DNA of 64,000 nt, from positions 1,674,001 through 1,738,000 of the forward strand of contig NC_009663.1 in assembly GCF_000010345.1 (NCBI RefSeq), in the 5' to 3' direction. The notes below the pieces were generated by a model. That model was not told the origin of the DNA. It saw only the letters and a program-made list of their open reading frames with translations, and did not search any database. Numbering within the stretch: the stretch's first letter is position 1; each line of letters starts with the position of its first letter. Below, in pieces: positions 27,512 to 34,143 of the stretch. A program made the translations under genes and the position numbers. Origin of the DNA: Sulfurovum sp. NBC37-1 (GTDB lineage: Bacteria; Campylobacterota; Campylobacteria; Campylobacterales; Sulfurovaceae).

Positions 27512-29141
27512 CTTTTCTCCCTCTTTTTAGTCTTTGAGGCGTCTGCCGTGGACAGAGCTTGTAGACGAACTCTCTGCGCAACGTGTGAAACGGACTCTCT
27601 TCATCCCAGAATTCGGGATGCATCACGGCCAACTCCTTCTCTTTCAGTGCTTCTATCCTCTCCCTGTTCGCTTCAAGGTACTCCTGTTTCCCCCACAGAA
27701 AGTCGTCATCGTAACAGGAGAGCGCAAAGGTGTAAAGTTCCTCGTAATAGTTTTCATGTGCAAATACCTTATCGAGCATCCCGAGTTCTTCGGCTCTTTG
27801 GGCAGATACGGGCAGGCACTCATCCAGGAGTTTTTCCGCCATTGCTTTGCCCACACGTCCCGGAAGTGTATAGGTATGGTACTCGCTCCCGCTGAGTCCA
27901 AGTGTTTTGTAGTGAGGATTGAAAACCACCCTTTCCTTTGCGACAACATAGTCGCAGGCCAGTCCCATGAAGACACCCCCCGCTCCGGCATTTCTGGCAA
28001 AAGAGGCGACGGTCACCACCTCGTCGGCATAAAGTATGGAGCTGACAAGGTCGTTCATCGCATTGATGTTCGCCCAGCCGTCCTCTCCCTGTTTCCGGCT
28101 GTCTTCAAGAATGTTCAGATGTATCCCGTTGGAGAAAAAATCCATACCGCCGACCAACACAAGGACATCACATTCATTCTTGAGATACTCAACGGCATAT
28201 TTGAGTCGTATGCACTGCTCCGCATTCATGGCACCGTTGTGAAAATTGAAACAGAGGTAGGCAACATTGTCTCGTTTCTCCACGCTCACTTCATAAAATG
28301 TTTCATACGATTTGTCAAACAGCAGCGGCAGACGTTCCTCTTTGACCCCCTTGAGTTTCTCTTTGAGTACATAGGTGGCCGGCAGTTTGAACTTTCCCGG
28401 CTCTTTTAAATGGCTTATCCATACTGCACCATCTATCGTTCCCAGACAGATAGCCCCATCACGTTTTGCAAGGATCTCTTTGGGGCTTCCCCGAAATTCA
28501 TCCTCTTTCCATACACCATACAAATAACATGGAATACCCAGTATCTCATCGAGAACACCGGGCAGACTGTCACTCAGATAGATCTTTTCAATGATCGTCC
28601 GGGTCGTATCTTTCTCCCAGTCGATGGCTCTGTCCTTCTGTGTGAACTTCTTATGGATAGGGTTGAGGATCTGCAGCTCTTTCCTCTTCTGTGCAAGGTT
28701 TTCGAAAAATAATTCCAAGGCTCTTAGTGAAGCCTGTGTCACCTCCTGTCTGTAGAGCGAAGCCTTGTAGGTGTCACGTACATTAAAAGGCACTTCGGCA
28801 TAGATGTCCCCACCGTCATACAGTTCATTGGCTCTCAATATCACCACCCCCCACTCTTTCGTATGACTTTGCAGGGCATACTCCAGCGCGTTGGGCCCTC
28901 TGTCACCTCTGGGCCCGGGATGAAAAATAAAGGTAGCATAATTCTCGTAAATACTTGGTGGAATATATTGTTTCAAAAAGGGGCACAGGATCAGTTCAGG
29001 CGCGAATGCCCCGATTTCTTCCAGCATCTGCTCTTCGCTGATTGCATAGGCAACAGCAATTTCATCTCCCCTGTCAAGCAAAGCAGTATAGACCGCCTGG
29101 GTCAGAGAGTTGAAAGCAGAAACAAGAAGCAGGATTTTCAT
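27504..29141 (-). CDS. hypX: HypX, CO-ligand-forming hydrogenase maturation factor
   Basis: A 545-residue HypX/HoxX protein. The N-terminal half is a formyl-THF-transferase-like domain (LLVSAFNSLTQAVYTALLDR, FHPGPRGDRGPNALEYAL). The C-terminal half is enoyl-CoA hydratase-like (NAGAGGVFMGLACDYVVA), ending in FHTLRREFVYK. HypX is known from Ralstonia and Aquifex to make carbon monoxide from formyl groups for the NiFe active site under aerobic conditions. It sits between hypE (9 bp upstream) and hypA. Its presence suggests hydrogenase assembly in oxygen-exposed cells. Confidence 0.9.
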   Translation of the reverse strand: MKILLLVSAFNSLTQAVYTALLDRGDEIAVAYAISEEQMLEEIGAFAPELILCPFLKQYIPPSIYENYATFIFHPGPRGDRGPNALEYALQSHTKEWGVVILRANELYDGGDIYAEVPFNVRDTYKASLYRQEVTQASLRALELFFENLAQKRKELQILNPIHKKFTQKDRAIDWEKDTTRTIIEKIYLSDSLPGVLDEILGIPCYLYGVWKEDEFRGSPKEILAKRDGAICLGTIDGAVWISHLKEPGKFKLPATYVLKEKLKGVKEERLPLLFDKSYETFYEVSVEKRDNVAYLCFNFHNGAMNAEQCIRLKYAVEYLKNECDVLVLVGGMDFFSNGIHLNILEDSRKQGEDGWANINAMNDLVSSILYADEVVTVASFARNAGAGGVFMGLACDYVVAKERVVFNPHYKTLGLSGSEYHTYTLPGRVGKAMAEKLLDECLPVSAQRAEELGMLDKVFAHENYYEELYTFALSCYDDDFLWGKQEYLEANRERIEALKEKELAVMHPEFWDEESPFHTLRREFVYKLCPRQTPQRLKRGRKDA

Positions 29142-29150
29142 TTGGGCCTC

Positions 29151-30143
29151 TTAGCAAATTCTCGGCAAAAGTTCACCTGTGGGCAGATCAAGGAAACGCT
29201 TCGTTCCCCAGGAAGAATTCAGCAGGACACGCCCTTGATGCTCCATTGAAACCCTGCCGATCACAGCAGAGGTTTCATGGGCCTGCAGAAGCACGTCCAA
29301 AGCCTTGGCTTCATCCTCTTTGTCAATCACCAGTACGAATGTACCCTCATTGGCGAGATTGACCGCTTCAAACCCGAGCATTTCACAAATCCCTTTTACC
29401 TGCTCCTGTACCGGCACGTTCTCCTCTTCAATCTCGATACAGACATCCGAACTTCTTGCCCATTCATTGAGTACCGCTGCCACACCGCCGCGTGTAGCAT
29501 CACGCAGTGCAACAATGTTTATACCAGCATCCATCAAAGCTTTGACCTCCGGATAAAGTGAAGCACAGTCCGTCTCAAGCGAACTTTCCAGCTCGATACC
29601 CTCTCTGGCAGCAAATATCGTCGCCCCATGTGCACCCACATCACGGCTGACAAGAATGCTCATCCCCTCTTTCAAAGCGGAAGCGGAAATGCCTTTCTGT
29701 TCGATCGCTCCAATACCCGTTGTGTTAATAAAAAGCTTGTCCACAGAGCCTTTGGGTACTACCTTCGTGTCACCACTCACTACCATCGCACCGTTGGTCT
29801 CCAGCTCCTTCTTCATGCTTCGCACGATCCTCTCCAGTTCACGGGAAGAAAATCCCTCTTCAATGATGACAGAACAGGTCAGGTACTTCGGCTTGGCTCC
29901 CATCATGGCAAGGTCGTTACAGGTACCGCAAACCGCCAGTTTCCCTATGTCCCCTCCTGGGAAAAAAAGCGGAGAGACCGTAAAGGAATCCGTAGTGAAT
30001 GCCAATCTGCCCTCTTCTATGACAGCCGCATCCTCGCTTTTGGACAGGATCTCATTTTCAAAATGTTTATAAAAAATGTTTTTAATGAGTTCGTTGTTCT
30101 CTTCACCGCCGTTACCATGGGCGATCGTAATTGTTTTATTCAT
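29151..30143 (-). CDS. hypE: Carbamoyl dehydratase HypE
   Basis: HypE dehydrates the carbamoyl group to the thiocyanate that becomes the CN ligand. At 330 aa, it has the PurM-like start NKTITIAHGNGGEENNELI, VVSGDTKVVPKG, and the required C-terminal cysteine in PRIC. It starts just after the repeat element that separates it from hypD. Confidence 0.97.
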   Translation of the reverse strand: MNKTITIAHGNGGEENNELIKNIFYKHFENEILSKSEDAAVIEEGRLAFTTDSFTVSPLFFPGGDIGKLAVCGTCNDLAMMGAKPKYLTCSVIIEEGFSSRELERIVRSMKKELETNGAMVVSGDTKVVPKGSVDKLFINTTGIGAIEQKGISASALKEGMSILVSRDVGAHGATIFAAREGIELESSLETDCASLYPEVKALMDAGINIVALRDATRGGVAAVLNEWARSSDVCIEIEEENVPVQEQVKGICEMLGFEAVNLANEGTFVLVIDKEDEAKALDVLLQAHETSAVIGRVSMEHQGRVLLNSSWGTKRFLDLPTGELLPRIC

Positions 30144-30181
30144 GATTTCTCCATTTTTTCAAACTACCTTTTATCCAAACC

Positions 30182-30298
30182 GAGGTGTTGTTTATCTCTT
30201 CATTTTTTTAGAAAAAACGAAACAAAAAAGCGTTGTGGCTCTCGAATCGCTTCGCTTTCAAGGTCGTTCACCACAACAAAACACACTTCGTGTAATTA
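30182..30298 (-). repeat. 117-bp inverted-repeat element, copy 2 (minus orientation)
   Basis: Read on the minus strand: ACAC-GAA-GTGT, TTGTTGTGG, the same core (GAACGACCTTGAAAGCGAAG and CGATTCGAGAG), CCACAAC, T-run, then TTCTAAAAAAATGAAGAGAT and AAACAACACCTC. The stem sequence differs completely from copy 1 yet pairs perfectly. It lies between hypE and hypD. A short hairpin GCATTG-CAAAA-CAATGC follows at 30304-30320. Confidence 0.7.
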
Positions 30299-30345
30299 AT
30301 AGGGCATTGCAAAACAATGCATTCCAAAATTCCTCATTACTCATT

Positions 30346-31497
30346 TCACGACGTGATAAGGTTTCCATATTTGTAATAGGCCGCACAGGCCCCTTCAGAA
30401 CTTACCATGCAGGAGCCGATGGGTGTAGTAGGCTTACAGGCCGTACCGAAAATGGTACACTCCGGAGGCTTCGCCATGCCCCGGAGAATATCTCCGCAGA
30501 TACAAAGCTTGTGGTCCTCTATCTCGGCGATAGGCAATACATCCTTGTAAAGGATCTCTGCATCGTACTTTTCAAACGCTTCTTTGAGCTTGAGTCCACT
30601 GTCAGGCACATTACCAAGCCCACGCCATCGGAAGAGACTTACTTTGTCAAAATAGGTATCGATAAGCTTTTGTGCATTGAGGTTACCCTCTTCGGTCACA
30701 ACCCTTTTGTACTGTATTTCCAGTTCACATCTCTTCTCTACGAACTGCTTTACGATCATACTGATACCTTCCATCACATCAACCGGTTCAAACCCGGAGA
30801 CAACAACCGGACGTCCGTACTCTCTTGGAAATGGCTCATAGATTTTGCTTCCGGCAATGACGGAGACATGGCTTGGCCCCAAAAAGGCATCGATCTTGTT
30901 GTTGTAGCTGTCTACATGCACATCACGGCTGTCAATGAGTTCTTTCATTACTTCAGGTACCGTCACATGGTTAATGTGAAAAAGAATGTTTGGAATATCC
31001 TGCTGGATGACCTGATTGAGCAGGACAGCCGTCATAGGTGTCGTGGTTTCGAACCCTATGGCAAAAAAAATGACAGTTTTGTCCGGGTTCTCCTGCGCGA
31101 TCTTGATACACTCCATGGGAGAATAAACAAAACGAACATCCGCTCCCTTTGCCCTGGCATCCTGCAGACTGCCGTTGCTTCCCGGAACCTTGATCATATC
31201 TCCCAAAGTCACCAGGATGACATCCGGTTGCTGTGAAAGTACATAGGCATGGTCAATACGCTCTTTTGGCATAATACAGACAGGGCATCCCGGTCCGTGA
31301 ATAAAGTTGATATTCTCCGGCATAAGCTGCGGCAGTCCGAACTTCATAATGCTGTGTGTATGCCCTCCGCAGACCTCCATAATATTGATGGGACGTTCCA
31401 GTTTTTCGGCATCTTCAGCAATGATCCTGGCATAGGCTTTCAGGGTCTTCCCGTCACGGAAATCGTCATAAAGGTTCTTGAGTTCAAGTTCTGCCAT
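30346..31497 (-). CDS. hypD: Hydrogenase assembly protein HypD
   Basis: The iron-sulfur scaffold on which Fe(CN)2CO is assembled with HypC. It is 383 aa, with MEVCGGHTHSIMKFGLPQLM and FIHGPGCPVCIMPKERIDHA, and C-terminal cluster cysteines in CICGDILRG, PPECTIFGTACKP and GSCMVSSEGACAAYY. Its ATG overlaps the hypC stop codon by 1 bp. Confidence 0.98.
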   Translation of the reverse strand: MAELELKNLYDDFRDGKTLKAYARIIAEDAEKLERPINIMEVCGGHTHSIMKFGLPQLMPENINFIHGPGCPVCIMPKERIDHAYVLSQQPDVILVTLGDMIKVPGSNGSLQDARAKGADVRFVYSPMECIKIAQENPDKTVIFFAIGFETTTPMTAVLLNQVIQQDIPNILFHINHVTVPEVMKELIDSRDVHVDSYNNKIDAFLGPSHVSVIAGSKIYEPFPREYGRPVVVSGFEPVDVMEGISMIVKQFVEKRCELEIQYKRVVTEEGNLNAQKLIDTYFDKVSLFRWRGLGNVPDSGLKLKEAFEKYDAEILYKDVLPIAEIEDHKLCICGDILRGMAKPPECTIFGTACKPTTPIGSCMVSSEGACAAYYKYGNLITS

Positions 31498-31811
31498 CAG
31501 CTTTGAATCTCCTCGGCATACTGTTCACCCCGTGCTTCACACTCGTCATCTTCAAGTATAGCCCGCCTGCGCTCCTCCTCATCCATGATCTCAAGTATTT
31601 CTTTATAGGTATCAATGGAAGCCAAAGCCTCCTCTTCATCGATCCTGTTCATCACAAAACCGATATGAAGCAGGACATAATCCCCTACTTTCACATCGTC
31701 ATCGTCCATCATCATCAGATTGGCATCTCTTTGAACTCCCATAGTGTCGACCGTACACATGGTTTTGTCCTCAGATATCTTGACTACCTTGCTTGGAATT
31801 GACAAACACAT
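31497..31811 (-). CDS. hypC: Hydrogenase assembly chaperone HypC
   Basis: HypC carries the iron with HypD and then binds the large-subunit precursor. The N-terminus MCLSIPSKVV has the essential Cys2. The ending is long and acidic (104 aa in total; typical members are 75-90). It is overlapped by hypD and follows hypB by 1 bp. Confidence 0.96.
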   Translation of the reverse strand: MCLSIPSKVVKISEDKTMCTVDTMGVQRDANLMMMDDDDVKVGDYVLLHIGFVMNRIDEEEALASIDTYKEILEIMDEEERRRAILEDDECEARGEQYAEEIQS

Positions 31812-31812
31812 A

Positions 31813-32598
31813 TTAACCTCTCATTTTTCGCTTAAACTCTATCCAGTCTGCTACTGCTTTGACTGAATCAATATCGTTGATGTTCACTTCCAGAATGTCC
31901 ACATTGGGCTTGATACGTCTTGCCTCTTTTTTCTCAGCTTCTATATCATATTTGAAGTGCGGCAGCAGGTCTGTTTTGGTAATGAGTATGAGGTCTGCCT
32001 GACGGAACATTACCGGATATTTGGCTATCTTGTCTTCACCTTCCGGTATGGAGACCAGTACGATATTCAGGTGCGTTCCCACATCATAGCTTGCAGGACA
32101 GACGAGATTTCCCACATTCTCTACAAAAAGGACGTCAACCTCTTCAAGCGGGATATGGTGTAGTCCTTTATGCACCATAAAAGCATCGAGATGACATGCC
32201 GATCCTGTCTGTATCTGCTCGGCAATGATCCCTTTGGCTTTGAGTCTGTCCGCATCTTTATTGGTCTCCAGATCACCCTCTACCACTCCGAATTTGAAAG
32301 GTGCCACATCAGCCAGATACTCAAGCAGTGTCGTCTTTCCTGAACCCGGAGAGCTCATCAGGTTGATACCCAGCACACCTGCTTTCTCGAGATGTGCCCT
32401 GTTATGTTCCGCCTCATGATCGTTCTTGTCCAGTATCTTCTGGATCACCGAAATGGTCTTGGCATCATTGAGCTGGGGGTTATGATGCAGATGCTCGTGC
32501 GCCTTCTGATGCTCCCCGCTGTGATCATGGGAATGCTCATGATCGTGGCTATGCGCCATTGTATTGTCCGTTATACTACATCCGCAGTCTGTACACAT
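31813..32598 (-). CDS. hypB: Nickel-loading GTPase HypB
   Basis: A 261-residue GTPase. The N-terminus MCTDCGCSITD has the CxxCGC nickel site, followed by a His-rich stretch (SHDHEHSHDHSGEHQKAHEH) for nickel storage. P-loop SSPGSGKTTLLEYL, GVVEGDLETNKDADR and KTDLLPHF motifs are intact. It follows the nickel transporter gene, with a REP-like repeat between them. Confidence 0.97.
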   Translation of the reverse strand: MCTDCGCSITDNTMAHSHDHEHSHDHSGEHQKAHEHLHHNPQLNDAKTISVIQKILDKNDHEAEHNRAHLEKAGVLGINLMSSPGSGKTTLLEYLADVAPFKFGVVEGDLETNKDADRLKAKGIIAEQIQTGSACHLDAFMVHKGLHHIPLEEVDVLFVENVGNLVCPASYDVGTHLNIVLVSIPEGEDKIAKYPVMFRQADLILITKTDLLPHFKYDIEAEKKEARRIKPNVDILEVNINDIDSVKAVADWIEFKRKMRG

Positions 32599-32621
32599 TT
32601 AGTCTCTCCTTATTTAATCAC

Positions 32622-32695
32622 TATAGGGTGCTGTGCCCTCACAGCAGCATTTTTCTTTTTCGTATCAAAGGTGCCGTCAGGAGACAGCACCCTAC
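32622..32695. repeat. REP-like inverted repeat, copy 3
   Basis: Arms TATAGGGTGCTGTGCCCTCA and GAGACAGCACCCTAC (part shown) flank an AT-rich loop between the nickel transporter gene and hypB. Because both genes read the same way, the hairpin would be in the transcript and could set the ratio of the two messages. Confidence 0.65.
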
Positions 32696-32700
32696 ATCAT

Positions 32701-33342
32701 CTATCCTATCAATATGTTCGTACCGACAGCCAAAGAGATCACTCCAGCCGTTGCAAAGGCACGTCTGACATTGGCGATGTTTCCAAGAAAGTGCTCATTG
32801 AGATAAAGAATCACCAGTCCGAAACCTACAAATATCAGCATCACACCTGCCGTAAAAGCTCCGATCATGGCAAAGTTAACATTCCCACTGCCGACTGCAC
32901 CCAACGTAATGAGCATTCCCCGTACACCTCCGGCACCCATCAGCAAGCCCATCGTAAAGGAAGAGCTTTCCACAACGGCATCATCATGTTTATGTGACCT
33001 ACCAAACCAAATGTGAATGTGTTCCTGACCGTCATGCATATGCTTATGAAGATGGATACGGTCAGTCGCTACCATAAAAAGCAGATAGACACCCATAGCG
33101 ATGATCACAGAAGCAGAGATGATGTCACCATACGCCAGGATCTTGTCGGAAATATCTATATGCTGCAGTATTTTGGCAAATACAAATAGACTGACACCGT
33201 GCCCGATGGCAAAAAGAAAGGTGATGAGCAGTGTTTTCTTCTTGTTCTTTCCTATGGAGAAATCAGCTATCGCCGTTAAATGGTCTGGTCCGAATGCATG
33301 CAATATCCCGTACCAGAAGATCAAAAGCAGTGACAGTTCCAT
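32701..33342 (-). CDS. HupE/NicO-type nickel transporter
   Basis: A 213-residue membrane protein with about six helices. The first helix carries YGILHAFGPDHLTAIADF, the HX4DH nickel signature of NicO-type transporters. A His-rich cytoplasmic loop (HLHKHMHDGQEHIHIWFGRS) probably binds nickel. It is the first gene of the hyp operon and lies 100 bp from hypB, which implies dedicated nickel supply for hydrogenases. Confidence 0.85.
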   Translation of the reverse strand: MELSLLLIFWYGILHAFGPDHLTAIADFSIGKNKKKTLLITFLFAIGHGVSLFVFAKILQHIDISDKILAYGDIISASVIIAMGVYLLFMVATDRIHLHKHMHDGQEHIHIWFGRSHKHDDAVVESSSFTMGLLMGAGGVRGMLITLGAVGSGNVNFAMIGAFTAGVMLIFVGFGLVILYLNEHFLGNIANVRRAFATAGVISLAVGTNILIG

Positions 33343-33357
33343 AAGTGTCCTCCTTAC

Positions 33358-33375
33358 AGTGAATGATTATTCACT
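33358..33375 (-). promoter_or_regulatory. Operator-like dyad of the hyp operon
   Basis: AGTGAATAATCATTCACT on the minus strand is a perfect palindrome with 7-bp arms. It directly follows the -10 box TACTAT (33376-33381). The same 18-bp arrangement is present at hydA (49070-49087). The position downstream of the -10 suits a repressor. Confidence 0.6.
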
Positions 33376-33381
33376 ATAGTA
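33376..33381 (-). promoter_or_regulatory. -10 box of the hyp operon promoter
   Basis: TACTAT on the minus strand, with TTTGAA as a possible -35 about 16 bp upstream. The leader to the nickel transporter gene is short and includes AAGGAGG. Confidence 0.45.
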
Positions 33382-33455
33382 GTCTTTTTTGATTAACTTC
33401 AAATTAAAAAATCAATTTCTACTCTATTTTAAGGACTAAAAGTTTATACTGTTTT

Positions 33456-34112
33456 ATGAAATGTATCTATTGCGGCCATCCTTATACCTACCTCCTGAAA
33501 GACAAGCAGCGAAAATGCAGCAAATGCAAAAGAAAGTTCAGTTCCCAAAAAGTTAAACGGGAAGAAACGCTCAACAGACTTTTTGTTGAAGGTGCTACAG
33601 CAAGAGAAGCATCACTTCAAACCGGCATGCACTTCGCTACCGTGCAAAGGTATTATGACATATTCCGAAACAATATCGCTCTGTACTGTGATGAATTGTA
33701 TCAGCACAACAGTGATAAAGTGTCTGCTTATGATGAGTATCTTTATCTTCCAAAAAGTCTAGACCCCCATGAAAACATAGGGAAAGTCCAGCATTTTCTC
33801 ACCCTTGCCTATGAAGGCAGGGTCTATAACCTTATGATGCCTTCCATCTCCAGACTTGGACTCGATCCAAACAAAAGGGACGAGCAGAAACTCCTTGAGA
33901 AATACCTCCGCTATCACACCATATCCAAACTTTCCACCGAACGCTCCACCATACGCAGTTTCTGGGAATATTTTGAGAACTTCATCGTCAAATTCAAGGG
34001 TATCAGTGATGAAAGGTTCATCTTCTACCTCAAAGAGGCAGAGTGGCGCTTTAACAGATTAGAAACATCATCTCATTGTGATATAATAGAAAAAAGATTA
34101 GGGCACCTCTAA
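33456..34112 (+). CDS. IS1595-like zinc-ribbon/HTH protein, probably not an active transposase
   Basis: The 218-residue protein has a zinc ribbon (C3xxC6, C20xxC23) and an HTH (EGATAREASLQTGMHFATVQRYY), then a region ending FKGISDERFIFYLKEAEWRFN. The last motif is the signature C-terminus of ISXO2/IS1595 transposases. Of the DDE residues, only DE in VSAYDEYLYLP is recognisable; the second catalytic Asp and the HxxxN/E region are missing or altered. The stop codon TAA lies within the terminal-repeat sequence at 34101. It may be a domesticated regulator or a dying transposase. Confidence 0.55.
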   Translation: MKCIYCGHPYTYLLKDKQRKCSKCKRKFSSQKVKREETLNRLFVEGATAREASLQTGMHFATVQRYYDIFRNNIALYCDELYQHNSDKVSAYDEYLYLPKSLDPHENIGKVQHFLTLAYEGRVYNLMMPSISRLGLDPNKRDEQKLLEKYLRYHTISKLSTERSTIRSFWEYFENFIVKFKGISDERFIFYLKEAEWRFNRLETSSHCDIIEKRLGHL

Positions 34113-34120
34113 TAACCCTA
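34101..34120 (+). repeat. Solo terminus of the roughly 270-bp element at the end of the transposase-like gene
   Basis: GGGCACCTCTAATAACCCTA supplies the last codons (Gly-His-Leu) and the stop of the IS1595-like gene. It starts 43 bp before the fusion hydrogenase ATG. It is identical over 20 bp to the site at 15892. Confidence 0.6.
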
Positions 34121-34143
34121 AATACTCAAAAAGGCAGTAAACA

